This document shows positions 27,183 through 35,700 of a stretch of DNA of 64,000 bases, piece after piece. The position numbers and the translations under genes were made by a program. The notes under the pieces were generated by a model that was not told the origin of the DNA, did not search any database, and was given only the letters and a program-made list of their open reading frames with translations. The stretch comes from Thalassotalea sp. 273M-4 (GTDB lineage Bacteria > Pseudomonadota > Gammaproteobacteria > Enterobacterales > Alteromonadaceae): assembly GCF_041410465.1 (NCBI RefSeq), contig NZ_CP166961.1, forward strand, positions 1,984,001-2,048,000, written 5' to 3'. The stretch's first letter is position 1, and every line of letters begins with the position of its first letter.

Positions 27183-27491
27183 TTAGCTATCTTGATGCTT
27201 GCCTCTTAGAAAGTTAAAAAACATCACCCAGTCAGCCATTAAACTAAACCAAGGATATTGAAACGTTGCCGGCTTATTGTGCTCAAACAACGCATGACCT
27301 AGCCAAGCAAAGCTGTATCCAATAACGGGCAAGACCCACAGATACCACAACTGATGACTCAGTAAACTAAAAATAAACACTATGATCACCAATGCACTAC
27401 CAATGTAGTGCATCGCTCGGCATTTAGGGTGTTGATGTTGCGAAAGATAATAGGGGAAAAATTCTTTAAAGCTGTTATAGGTCTTTTTCAT
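27183..27491 (-). CDS. DUF962 (Mpo1-like) membrane protein
   Basis: 102-residue membrane protein of the DUF962/YGL010w family. Signature parts are FPYYLSQHQHPKCRAMHYIGS, two hydrophobic helices near 38-70, and FAWLGHALFEHNKPATFQYPWFSLMADW. The yeast member Mpo1 is an Fe(II) dioxygenase in 2-hydroxy fatty acid alpha-oxidation, and the conserved histidines are kept here; the bacterial role is not established. A longer frame to 27593 overlaps the GNAT gene and lacks family similarity, so ATG 27491 is used. It lies 16 bases after the GNAT gene, likely one transcript. Confidence 0.88.
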   Translation of the reverse strand: MKKTYNSFKEFFPYYLSQHQHPKCRAMHYIGSALVIIVFIFSLLSHQLWYLWVLPVIGYSFAWLGHALFEHNKPATFQYPWFSLMADWVMFFNFLRGKHQDS

Positions 27492-27507
27492 TAGGCGTTT
27501 CTTATTA

Positions 27508-28146
27508 TTACACTTGTCTATAATGCACCATGAGTGGGCCAACGACATTACCCACTTTAACCTCTTCGACAAATTCATAGTCGCATTCTGCAAAAAAGTT
27601 TTTGTACTTTTCCGTGGTCACATACACTGCGACACCCTCACTCGTAGGATCTTCACTTAACACGGTATTAACCGCAGCCATGAGATAGTGGCCAAATCCG
27701 TGGTGTTGATGTAAAGGGTGTATCGCAATAAAAGATAAACGATGATAACGTTTTAGAGGAACGACTGATGAGATAAGCTCTTCTTTTTCAATCATTTGTT
27801 TTGTACTAACATACCCTGCCCCAAGTAACATTTTTAGTCGCCAGTGCCAAAAACGTTCTGAGCCAAAGCCAGAATCTGGTGCATGTAAACACGCCACGCC
27901 GACCAGGGCTTCACCGTTATATAAACCTAAGATAGGCTGTTTAGCTTGCCAAAATGTGGTTAATTCTTCACGAATGGCAGCTCGCAAACACTGTTCATAG
28001 TCACTGTTTTCGGCGCCAAAAATATCCATAAATACCGGATCATCATGATAGGCTAGGAACAGTAAGGATGCCGCTAATTTTAAATCCGCAGCGGTTAAAT
28101 ACTCAGCTCTTACGTTCGCGTCAGTGGCAAGTGTTATATCGTTCAT
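27508..28146 (-). CDS. GNAT-family N-acetyltransferase
   Basis: 212-residue acetyltransferase. The C-terminal GNAT fold has RLSFIAIHPLHQHHGFGHYLM, the acetyl-CoA-binding stretch (Q/RxxGxG/A, here HHGFGH), and VYVTTEKYKNFFAECDYEFVEEV. ATG 28146 has AGAGG six bases upstream, while the frame open to 28212 lacks similarity. It is followed closely by the DUF962 gene. Substrate unknown. Confidence 0.85.
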   Translation of the reverse strand: MNDITLATDANVRAEYLTAADLKLAASLLFLAYHDDPVFMDIFGAENSDYEQCLRAAIREELTTFWQAKQPILGLYNGEALVGVACLHAPDSGFGSERFWHWRLKMLLGAGYVSTKQMIEKEELISSVVPLKRYHRLSFIAIHPLHQHHGFGHYLMAAVNTVLSEDPTSEGVAVYVTTEKYKNFFAECDYEFVEEVKVGNVVGPLMVHYRQV

Positions 28147-28507
28147 ACTAACCTCTTGTTGTTCTAGATAGTGAAATCTTTTGGTTACTACTGAGATTAC
28201 CAACAAAACCAAATTAGAAAGTTGATTTTAAATAATACCCTCTCCATTAAACGGCGGCTTTAATAACGAAGGCACATAAATAACGAAGGTACATACGGCT
28301 AAAAACCGACAGCATCAAACCAGTAGCTTTGCTCAGGTAGGCATTAGCGAGTCAAACGGTTTTGTAAAAAAAATGTATCAGGAAAAACACCTTAGCAAGT
28401 AAAAATATTATCCGTCAAGATTTAGTGACAAAATAGAAACTAAAAAAGAGCTTATAAAAAAGCCGTGTTAGAAAAAACAATAAGGTAGGTATAAAGGATT
28501 AAAAGCC
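28147..28507. other. Gap with a short direct repeat
   Basis: No gene seen. Around 28262-28296 a 17-base segment (AATAACGAAGGCACATA) is repeated immediately with one change. Otherwise AT-rich and unremarkable. Confidence 0.4.
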
Positions 28508-28548
28508 GTTTGGGTATGCCAATAACAATACAAAAAACATACCCAAAC
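28508..28548 (-). terminator. Hairpin after the first DUF3192 gene
   Basis: Perfect 11-bp stem GTTTGGGTATG/CATACCCAAAC, 21 bases downstream of the stop at 28570 on the minus strand. The 19-base loop and short TTTT tail make it a moderate terminator. Confidence 0.5.
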
Positions 28549-28569
28549 AAGCAGACATTACCCGATGAA

Positions 28570-28941
28570 CTAAATCATCTTGTAAGCTTTTTCACCCCAA
28601 CTGACCAGCTTTCCATTTTTAAATACAAGTGGCGTACACTCATCTTTGGTGGTCATAGAATCTTTGTGTTTGCGATTAGTACGATAAAATAAGACTTGAA
28701 TGTTCTCGTTATTTCGTTGAAAAGTTTCATTAAAATCAGGCACACCTAGGTGATCTTGCACTTCTAGATATCCCATATCTAAAGATAAACGAGCAATTTT
28801 CTTACGATTTTCATATTCACGATCTTGAAAACTTGCGGTGATGTTTTCATGGCTGCCATCACCATCGGCAACGACAATACAACCTGGTAACACCATAGCT
28901 AAAGGGGCAGCAATTAATAAGGCAGCTAATGACTTTTTCAT
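28570..28941 (-). CDS. DUF3192 family protein, probable lipoprotein
   Basis: 123 residues. The N-terminal signal sequence ends VLPGCIVV, a lipobox-like Cys21 with an unusual Pro at -2. The mature part has YLEVQDHLGVPDF, VLFYRTNRKHKDSMTTKDECTPL and VFKNGKLVSWGE, diagnostic of DUF3192, a small envelope protein family of Alteromonadales and Vibrionales with no known function. The SmpA/BamE-like layout is noticeable. A paralogue lies at 33577-33954. Confidence 0.88.
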   Translation of the reverse strand: MKKSLAALLIAAPLAMVLPGCIVVADGDGSHENITASFQDREYENRKKIARLSLDMGYLEVQDHLGVPDFNETFQRNNENIQVLFYRTNRKHKDSMTTKDECTPLVFKNGKLVSWGEKAYKMI

Positions 28942-29122
28942 TTTTTTTCTCTCTTTGATTTATTAATAAATTAACATTAGGTAATTAGTTTAAGCAAACA
29001 CCACGCCAAAAACCACAAACCATTGAAAATAAAAGGTTTTATAATATTTTACAAATAGAACAGCTGACAGCGTTAGTTAATTTCGCTACAATTTGCGCAA
29101 TTTAACAAAAACTGAACTAAAA

Positions 29123-29437
29123 ATGAGCACAGAATACGAAATATTAAAAGCTGCTGCGAACTTGGCTAAAGAAAATAAAAAACCAACGGTCGCACTGTTA
29201 AAATCTCGCTTGCCCAATTCCACCCCTTTGGCTTTGATCATAAAGGGGTTACAGCAATGGCAAGCTAACCCAAGGTTACCTGAGCGTGAGGAAACAAAAC
29301 AGAACAGCGCTAAGTCAAAATCAAAGACCGAAATTGAAAGCTTAATAGAGCAAAAGATTGCCCAATCAATCGCGCCCCTAAAACAAAAAATTATTGAATT
29401 AGAAAATGAGCTGAAGCGTTTGCAAGCAAAAGACTAA
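29123..29437 (+). CDS. Hypothetical protein with helical N-terminus and coiled-coil tail
   Basis: 104 residues from ATG 29123; the frame is open from 29093, but STEYEILKAAANLAKENKKP looks like the natural N-terminus. The first 50 residues resemble a winged-helix-type DNA-binding region (TVALLKSRLPNSTPLALIIKGLQQW), similar in layout to KfrA N-termini. Residues 75-104 form heptads (IEQKIAQSIAPLKQKIIELE), a likely coiled coil. It converges on syd. DNA binding is a guess. Confidence 0.7.
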   Translation: MSTEYEILKAAANLAKENKKPTVALLKSRLPNSTPLALIIKGLQQWQANPRLPEREETKQNSAKSKSKTEIESLIEQKIAQSIAPLKQKIIELENELKRLQAKD

Positions 29438-29447
29438 AACTTATTTT

Positions 29448-29477
29448 GCCAAAAGGGAAATCTAATTACCTTTTGGC
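29448..29477. terminator. Hairpin between convergent genes
   Basis: GCCAAAAGG/CCTTTTGGC with a 12-base loop, between the stop at 29437 (plus) and the syd stop at 29488 (minus). Neither side has a strong T-run. Confidence 0.45.
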
Positions 29478-29487
29478 TACTCAGGTA

Positions 29488-30045
29488 TTAAAGTGGCGAG
29501 AGCTGAGCGATAAACTCAGCTAACGAGTCGGAGACTTTATGAGAAGGTTCACAACCAACGGCTTCCGTCCATACTTCACCACTGTCGTTGTTAATCACCA
29601 AGTTAATATCTTCTTCGTCGGTAACAGCAAAAAACACCGTCACCTGCTGCTTTAATTTTTGCTTCATTAAGACATGGCCGATAACATTTTTTTGCAAACG
29701 CTCAAAGTCGTCGGCACTCCATGCAAATAACAACTCCAAATTTCCATCTTTTGCTGTTGCCGGCACGGACTCGGCAAAACAGTGACAAAAATAGGTTTTA
29801 ATATCGTCGTGTAATCTGAGCTCAAGCGCCTTTTCAACATTATCAAATGATAAAGCTGAATCAAACTTGGCTGGCTGCCACTGCACCATCCCATTTGCAC
29901 TCGGCTCTCCAACTTCACAAGGCGATGGCCATTGTTCATCCGCTTCAACCAGAGGCAAACTTCCGGTTTTATTTTGACTATGTTGGACAAATTGCTGTAA
30001 AAATGTGTCAAGATTTTGACTAAGACTAGGTTGTGACGCGCTCAT
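29488..30045 (-). CDS. syd: SecY-interacting protein Syd
   Basis: 185-residue cytoplasmic protein that binds SecY and may check translocon integrity. The family pattern includes LPLVEADEQWPSPCEVG, VQWQPAKFD, LHDDIKTYFCHCFAE and a C-terminal SDSLAEFIAQL. Divergent from queF by 125 bases, the same neighbour as in E. coli. Confidence 0.95.
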   Translation of the reverse strand: MSASQPSLSQNLDTFLQQFVQHSQNKTGSLPLVEADEQWPSPCEVGEPSANGMVQWQPAKFDSALSFDNVEKALELRLHDDIKTYFCHCFAESVPATAKDGNLELLFAWSADDFERLQKNVIGHVLMKQKLKQQVTVFFAVTDEEDINLVINNDSGEVWTEAVGCEPSHKVSDSLAEFIAQLSPL

Positions 30046-30170
30046 CGGGTAAAATGCCCCTTTTCAATTTAATAAATGGTCAACACCAATCATCTTCTTT
30101 CTGGTATTGCCTATAATGGTAAGTTTAATAGAAGGTATCATACCCTGTTGCCAACACAATTTTAATCACT

Positions 30171-31022
30171 ATGAGTAAATATCAAAACGCCGACGAATTA
30201 AAATCGCTGATTTTAGGCAAAACAACCGATTATAAGAGCGACTACAGCCCAGAACTATTACAAGGTGTTCCAAGAGCATTAAATCGTCAAGATTTAAACC
30301 TTAGTAACGACTCTTTACCTTTTTATGGTGAAGACATTTGGTATGGTTATGAATTATCTTGGTTATTGCCAAGCGGCAAGCCTGTTGTCGCGCTTGCTGA
30401 GTTTTGTTTTCCCGTTGACAGTGAAAACCTTATTGAGTCCAAGTCATTTAAGTTATATTTAAACAGTTTTAACCAAACTCGCTTTGCTAATTGGCAACAA
30501 GTAGAACAAACCTTGAGTGATGATTTAGCCAAAGTGGCCGGTAAACCGGTTAAAGTGTCCTTGTTTAATGTTAATGACTGCCTGGCATTAGAAATACCCG
30601 AGATCAAAGCTAAAAACATTGATCATGTAGATATCACTATTGATAACTACGAATTTGATCGCGACTTGTTAAAGGGCAGTGTTGAACCTCAGTCTGAGCA
30701 CGTAAGCGAATATTTAGTAAGTCATTTGTTAAAGTCCAATTGCCTTATTACCAATCAACCCGACTGGGGTAGCGTTTACATCCAGTACACAGGGCCTAAA
30801 ATCGATCATGCTGCGCTGTTAACGTATATCATTTCATTTCGCCAGCATAACGAATTTCACGAGCAATGTGTCGAGCGCATTTATACCGATATTATGGAAT
30901 TTTGTCAGTGTGACTCTTTGTCAGTATTTGCTCGTTATACCCGTCGTGGTGGTCTTGATATCAATCCATTTCGTTCCAGTCGCAAACAACCGACACCTCG
31001 TAATCGCACATTACGCCAATAA
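30171..31022 (+). CDS. queF: NADPH-dependent 7-cyano-7-deazaguanine reductase QueF
   Basis: Reduces preQ0 to preQ1 in queuosine synthesis. 283 residues, the long two-domain type of E. coli. The QueF motif is [15 protein letters not shown] in the N-terminal half. The catalytic half has [19 protein letters not shown] with the nucleophilic Cys and the Asp, then [13 protein letters not shown]. No preQ1 riboswitch is apparent upstream. A terminator follows. Confidence 0.97.
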   Translation: MSKYQNADELKSLILGKTTDYKSDYSPELLQGVPRALNRQDLNLSNDSLPFYGEDIWYGYELSWLLPSGKPVVALAEFCFPVDSENLIESKSFKLYLNSFNQTRFANWQQVEQTLSDDLAKVAGKPVKVSLFNVNDCLALEIPEIKAKNIDHVDITIDNYEFDRDLLKGSVEPQSEHVSEYLVSHLLKSNCLITNQPDWGSVYIQYTGPKIDHAALLTYIISFRQHNEFHEQCVERIYTDIMEFCQCDSLSVFARYTRRGGLDINPFRSSRKQPTPRNRTLRQ

Positions 31023-31041
31023 GTTATATATCCTATCGATT

Positions 31042-31079
31042 AAGCCTGCGTCATTTCTTATTCGCAGGCTTATTTTTTG
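31042..31079 (+). terminator. Rho-independent terminator of queF
   Basis: AAGCCTGCG/CGCAGGCTT (31042-31071) followed by TATTTTTTG. Confidence 0.85.
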
Positions 31080-31207
31080 TTCTAAGCTAAGTTATTGAAC
31101 TAAACTGAAATTATGGCCGTTTAATATAACAAGGTCATGCCAAGTTTAATATTTATAACAACCAAGACTTGTTATCTATAATCTCCCTTAACGTTTAGCT
31201 TACGAGT

Positions 31208-32566
31208 ATGCCTATGCAGATAGAATTAAACCCAGTAGGTAATATGTGCCTGCTCTCTCCATTAGAAGTCGATTTACTGCACCGCTCTGCCAACAGTGAA
31301 CTTTACCAACTATACAGAAACTGCTCCCTTGCGGTACTTAACGTTGGGAGTAACACTGACGATGCCGAAGCGATTTATAAACAATATGAGAGCTTTGATA
31401 TTGAAATTCTTAAACGCGAACGAGGCGTAAAGCTTAAACTAATCAATCCTCCTGAACATGCTCTCGTTGATGGTAAAGTGATCACAGGAATTCGAGAGCA
31501 GTTGTCTGCTGTATTAAGAGACATTCTGTTTATATCTAACCGCTACCTCTGTATTCCGCAGCCAAAACCAAGCAACATCATTACCCATATTGTGTTTGAT
31601 ATCATTCGAAATGCCAACAGCATAAAGCTTGAAAGCGATCCCAACCTTATTACCTGTTGGGGCGGCCACTCGATTAATCACAATGAGTATAAATACACCA
31701 AAGAAGTCGGCTATCAGCTCGGTTTAAGAGGGATGAACATTTGTACCGGTTGTGGCCCAGGGGCGATGAAAGGTCCAATGAAAGGCGCAACGTTTGGTCA
31801 CGCCAAACAACGTAATTACCGCGGACGCTATATTGGATTAACCGAGCCTAGCATCATCGCGGCAGAGCCCCCGAACACCATAGTGAACGAATTGGTGATC
31901 ATGCCCGATATTGAAAAACGCCTTGAAGCTTTTGTGCGTTTAAGTCACGGAATGATTATTTTTCCAGGCGGGGCCGGCACCGCGGAAGAGTTATTGTTTA
32001 TTCTTGGTATTTTATTGCACCCTGAAAATAAATATCAAAAATTGCCTATAGTCTTAACGGGACCAAGAGAGAGTGAACAATACTTTGCTGAATTAGATAA
32101 TTTTATTGGCTCTATACTAGGGCCTGAAGCCCAGCAAATGTACACCATCATTATCGATAACTCTGAAGATGTCGCGCAATATCTGCAACAACATTTACAC
32201 TCGGTCATTAATTATCGCAAGATGGTTGGCGATGCCTATCATTATAATTGGAGCTTAGAAATAGAAGATCACTTTCAAAGGCCGTTTGACCCTAGCCATG
32301 AAAATATGGCAAATTTATGTTTAAGAAAAGATTTACCAGTCAATGAATTGGCTGCAAATTTAAGAAAAGCGTTTTCTGGCATTGTCGCCGGTAACGTAAA
32401 ACCTGAATGGGTTAAACGGATCCGAGAACAAGGCCGTTACCAAATCAGTGGCGACAAAGAAATTATGTCTCTGATGGATAACCTGTTATCATCATTTGTA
32501 AAGCAACAGCGTATGAAATTACCTGGAAGTAAATACACTCCCTGCTACGACATAGTACAAGAATAA
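31208..32566 (+). CDS. ppnN: Nucleotide 5'-monophosphate nucleosidase PpnN
   Basis: Hydrolyses purine and pyrimidine nucleoside monophosphates to base and ribose 5-phosphate; the E. coli enzyme is activated by (p)ppGpp. 452 residues with the LOG/lysine-decarboxylase-like core: CWGGHSINHNEY, NICTGCGPGAMKGPMKGA and the nucleotide motif FPGGAGTAEELLFILG. The C-terminal PpnN-specific domain contains SHENMANLCL and AFSGIVAGNVKPEW. ATG 31208 or 31214 could start it. It precedes xni by seven bases, so the two are probably co-transcribed. Confidence 0.96.
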   Translation: MPMQIELNPVGNMCLLSPLEVDLLHRSANSELYQLYRNCSLAVLNVGSNTDDAEAIYKQYESFDIEILKRERGVKLKLINPPEHALVDGKVITGIREQLSAVLRDILFISNRYLCIPQPKPSNIITHIVFDIIRNANSIKLESDPNLITCWGGHSINHNEYKYTKEVGYQLGLRGMNICTGCGPGAMKGPMKGATFGHAKQRNYRGRYIGLTEPSIIAAEPPNTIVNELVIMPDIEKRLEAFVRLSHGMIIFPGGAGTAEELLFILGILLHPENKYQKLPIVLTGPRESEQYFAELDNFIGSILGPEAQQMYTIIIDNSEDVAQYLQQHLHSVINYRKMVGDAYHYNWSLEIEDHFQRPFDPSHENMANLCLRKDLPVNELAANLRKAFSGIVAGNVKPEWVKRIREQGRYQISGDKEIMSLMDNLLSSFVKQQRMKLPGSKYTPCYDIVQE

Positions 32567-32573
32567 TAATAAA

Positions 32574-33392
32574 ATGAAAGTTAACCTGATTTTAATCGAT
32601 GCCATGAACCTGATCCGCAGAATATATGCGGTGCAGGAACGCCCCTTTTTGTTGTTAGACGAACTCTCTGACAAAACCAAGGTTCAGATCATTCACAATA
32701 CTAAACTCAATGCCAATAAAGCATTGCAAAAAATCCTGAATGAGTTGAAACCAACCCATGCGTTAGCCGTTTTTGACTGTAAAAATCCTTGTTGGCGATA
32801 TCAGCTGTTTGCGGATTACAAAAAAGGGCGCAAACAAATGCCCACGCATTTGCAAGAAAGCTTAGTTGATATACAAGACGGTTTTTTAGAACTTGGTGTC
32901 GACTCTTTAGAATCAGAGAACGATGAAGCCGACGATTTAATTGCCACCTTAGCGGTAAAAGTCGCTCTTAGGGGGCAACATACCACCATCATTTCAACCG
33001 ACAAGGGCTACTTGCCTATACTTGGGCAAAACATTGACGTTTATGACTACTTTAATAAACGTTACATGGATGAAGAGTATGTGCGAAATAAGTTTTCGGT
33101 GAAGTCTAGCCAATTAATTGACTACTGGACGATGACGGGCGATAACACCAATAAAATACCTGGTGTCACCGGAATAGGCCCAGTCACCGCTGCCGACTTA
33201 TTGCAACAATATGGATCATTAAATGCAATTTTAGCCGCCGAAGACTTGAAGAAGTCGCTGAAAAGAAAATTCACTGAATGCCATGACCAAATCCAAATAA
33301 GTCAACAATTATTGAATCTAAAAAAAGATATTCCTCTGGGTTTTAATTTAAAAGATATACGCTTAGAGCACGAAGAACTAACGCTCGATTAA
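32574..33392 (+). CDS. xni: Flap endonuclease Xni (ExoIX)
   Basis: Structure-specific 5' flap endonuclease of the polymerase I 5'-nuclease family without a polymerase domain. 272 residues. It opens NLILIDAMNLIRRIYA; the acidic cluster is ESENDEADDLIATLA, then ISTDKGYLPILG, and the helix-hairpin-helix is KIPGVTGIGPVTAADLL. E. coli Xni lacks one active-site Asp seen in Pol I; I have not resolved that here. It follows ppnN by seven bases. Confidence 0.93.
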   Translation: MKVNLILIDAMNLIRRIYAVQERPFLLLDELSDKTKVQIIHNTKLNANKALQKILNELKPTHALAVFDCKNPCWRYQLFADYKKGRKQMPTHLQESLVDIQDGFLELGVDSLESENDEADDLIATLAVKVALRGQHTTIISTDKGYLPILGQNIDVYDYFNKRYMDEEYVRNKFSVKSSQLIDYWTMTGDNTNKIPGVTGIGPVTAADLLQQYGSLNAILAAEDLKKSLKRKFTECHDQIQISQQLLNLKKDIPLGFNLKDIRLEHEELTLD

Positions 33393-33418
33393 ACCCCATT
33401 TCAAATTTTTTAGTCTAA

Positions 33419-33453
33419 CGCCAGCAAGAGATTTAACATCACTCTTACTGGCG
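33419..33453 (+). terminator. Hairpin after xni
   Basis: CGCCAG and AAGAG pair with CTCTT and CTGGCG across one mismatch, 27 bases after the xni stop. The tail ATAACTTTTG is only weakly T-rich. Confidence 0.5.
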
Positions 33454-33576
33454 ATAACTTTTGTTACAATTACCGGTTTTGATTCCATAAAATGAGAAGA
33501 TTTTCCTTTGTTTTCAGTGCCAAACTTCTATATTATTAGTGTTTATTTATGACACTGACGTTTAGGGTTTCCTCCT

Positions 33577-33954
33577 ATGAATAAAAAAATTGCCTTCTTT
33601 CTTTTCCTTGCTTTTGCTCTATATGGTGTATTTGCTACCTCAGTAATGTACTTTTATAAAGACACGCCTGCAAACATGGAATGGGATGAGCGTGAAGGCT
33701 ACAACCGTCAATACATTAATCAATTAAACTTAGAAAACACTAATGTAGACAAAATCTTACAAGATTTAGGCGCGCCAGATTTAACCGAAGCTAAAATAGT
33801 TGGCTCTGAAAGCTACCAGGTAATGTTTTATCGCACCCAACATAAACATTCTGATGGCATCACAACACAAGATGAATGTACCGCATTATTGTTTAAAGGT
33901 GGGATGTTGGTAGGGATTGGTGAAACGGCCTACATCGATTATAAAGAGCTTTAA
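33577..33954 (+). CDS. DUF3192 family protein, membrane-anchored paralogue
   Basis: 125 residues with one N-terminal helix (residues 5-27) and no lipobox, so probably a membrane-anchored or secreted protein. The core VDKILQDLGAPDL, VMFYRTQHKHSDGITTQDECTAL and LFKGGMLVGIGETAY matches the DUF3192 gene at 28570. ATG 33577 is preceded by AGGGTTTCCTCCT. Function unknown. Confidence 0.86.
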   Translation: MNKKIAFFLFLAFALYGVFATSVMYFYKDTPANMEWDEREGYNRQYINQLNLENTNVDKILQDLGAPDLTEAKIVGSESYQVMFYRTQHKHSDGITTQDECTALLFKGGMLVGIGETAYIDYKEL

Positions 33955-34080
33955 CGCCTTTACGATTCAACAATTTGTTGCTTTATGTCAAACAAATCCT
34001 GCAACTTACCCATTATTTGTTGCATTTTATCGACAAATAGATGAAATCCAACTAGAAAATTTTCACTAGTCATGTTATAA

Positions 34081-34112
34081 ATCCGCCATCAAATGAAAGG
34101 CGGATTTTTTTT
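34081..34112 (+). terminator. Strong Rho-independent terminator
   Basis: ATCCGCC/GGCGGAT (34081-34105) followed by eight T. It lies 125 bases after the second DUF3192 gene and 80 bases before the isocitrate dehydrogenase gene, so it isolates the latter. Confidence 0.88.
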
Positions 34113-34191
34113 AGTCTTTTTTTATTCATTAATAAATCTAAAAATATTCTCTTTTGAGTAATTTTTTCCAATTATTTTTATAGGCATTTCA

Positions 34192-35199
34192 ATGACAAAA
34201 CAAACCATCACAGTGATCCCAGGGGATGGCATTGGCCCAAGTATTATCGACTCATGTTTAAAAGTTTTAGACAAGGCTGGATGTGATTTTGAGTACGAGT
34301 TCGCTGATGCAGGTTTAACTGCGCTAGAAAAACATGGTGAACTGGTTCCTGAACAAACCATAAAGTTAATCGAAAAAAATAAAATCACCTTAAAAGGCCC
34401 ATTAACCACGCCAGTCGGTGAAGGTTTTACTTCAATTAACGTTACTTTGCGCAAGCAATTTAAGTTATACGCCAATTTACGTCCGGTAACCTCATTTAAA
34501 GGCACCCGTGCTCGTTACGAGAATATTGATATCTTAACGATTCGTGAAAATACCGAAGGCATGTATTCAGGTTTAGGTCAAATTACCTCAGAAGATGGTG
34601 AACAAGCAGAAGCTAAAAGCTTGATCACTCGCGAAGGTGCTCGCCGTATTGTTAAGTTTGCTTACGAAACGGCTCGCAAAGAAGGGCGTAAAAAAGTGAC
34701 GGCTGTCCACAAAGCTAACATTTTAAAGTCTACTTCCGGTTTATTCCTAAAAGTTGCTCGAGAAGTTGGTGAAGAGTATCCAGATATTGAATCAGCCGAG
34801 ATGATCGTTGATAACTGTTGTATGCAATTGGTTATGAACCCTGAGCAATTTGATGTTATTGTAACCACCAACTTATTTGGCGATATTATCTCTGATTTAT
34901 GTGCCGGTTTAGTGGGTGGCCTTGGTATGGCACCAGGGGCTAACATTGGTGAAGATTGCGCTATTTTTGAAGCGGTACATGGCAGTGCGCCAGACATTGC
35001 TGGTAAAAACTTAGCCAACCCTTCTTCCGTTATCCTTGCGTCTATTCAAATGTTAGAATACTTGGGTAAAACGGAACAAGCGACCAAAATTCGTAACGCC
35101 TTAAAAGATGTGATTGAATCTGGCGATAGAACGACTCGTGACTTAGGTGGTAATGCTGGTACAACAGAATTTACCGAAGCCTTACTTGAGCGTTTATAG
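34192..35199 (+). CDS. Isocitrate dehydrogenase, NAD-type (short beta-decarboxylating dehydrogenase)
   Basis: Oxidises isocitrate to 2-oxoglutarate with release of CO2 in the TCA cycle. 335 residues, the short class resembling eukaryotic NAD-IDH and IPMDH rather than the 416-residue E. coli Icd. It opens VIPGDGIGPSI; the substrate loop is TSINVTLRKQFKLYANLRPV with Arg ligands; NTEGMYSGLG follows; catalytic Lys and Asp lie in VHKANI and NLFGDIISDL. In the cofactor loop EAVHGSAPDIAGK, Asp-Ile replaces the Lys-Tyr of NADP enzymes, the known NAD determinant. Flanked by terminators, so monocistronic. Confidence 0.93.
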   Translation: MTKQTITVIPGDGIGPSIIDSCLKVLDKAGCDFEYEFADAGLTALEKHGELVPEQTIKLIEKNKITLKGPLTTPVGEGFTSINVTLRKQFKLYANLRPVTSFKGTRARYENIDILTIRENTEGMYSGLGQITSEDGEQAEAKSLITREGARRIVKFAYETARKEGRKKVTAVHKANILKSTSGLFLKVAREVGEEYPDIESAEMIVDNCCMQLVMNPEQFDVIVTTNLFGDIISDLCAGLVGGLGMAPGANIGEDCAIFEAVHGSAPDIAGKNLANPSSVILASIQMLEYLGKTEQATKIRNALKDVIESGDRTTRDLGGNAGTTEFTEALLERL

Positions 35200-35225
35200 T
35201 TAAACGCTATTCAATCCTTATAGAT

Positions 35226-35254
35226 AAAACAGCCGAGATAATTTCGGCTGTTTT
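35226..35254 (+). terminator. Terminator of the isocitrate dehydrogenase gene
   Basis: AAAACAGCCGA/TCGGCTGTTTT, 11 paired bases with a 7-base loop, starting 27 bases after the stop. Confidence 0.85.
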
Positions 35255-35700
35255 ATCCCTACTTTGACACATTTACTTACCATTAATTTTTTTTTATCTT
35301 TTTTTGTTCAAACAATCTTTTCGCGTATCTATGTGCGTTCTTATACAAACTGCTATTAAATTTTAAAAATCGTTCTACGCATAAAATAATATAAAGCTTT
35401 ACAATATGTTAGCTACATAAATATTTTAACCTTTTCTATTTATATCTATCTTTTACGGTTAAATGTCTTTATTTAACATCTAAAAAACAAGCTTAAAACT
35501 CGATATAAACCCTTGTTCTCACTGGCTTTAGAGTCACTTTCGTTTTTTTACAATCCTGCAACTTAATACTAAGCTTTCTACATTGAATTCGCCTGCTATT
35601 ACCAAGCTTATTAGGTGAATTTAAAACACCATGGAAGGCTATATATTACAACGAGTAATTATTCACCACATACTGCCAAATGGCTAAGCAGGGATAAATT
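35255..35700. other. Long AT-rich leader of the TonB receptor gene
   Basis: 445 bases with no frame worth calling. Presumably contains the receptor promoter and a long 5' leader. I see no recognisable riboswitch or convincing Fur box. AGCAGGGA lies nine bases before the receptor ATG. Confidence 0.4.

Noticed and set aside
30046..30170. preQ1 riboswitch before queF
   Set aside because: Inspected because of the gene's function, but no H-type pseudoknot or C-rich loop pattern is visible in the 125 bases.
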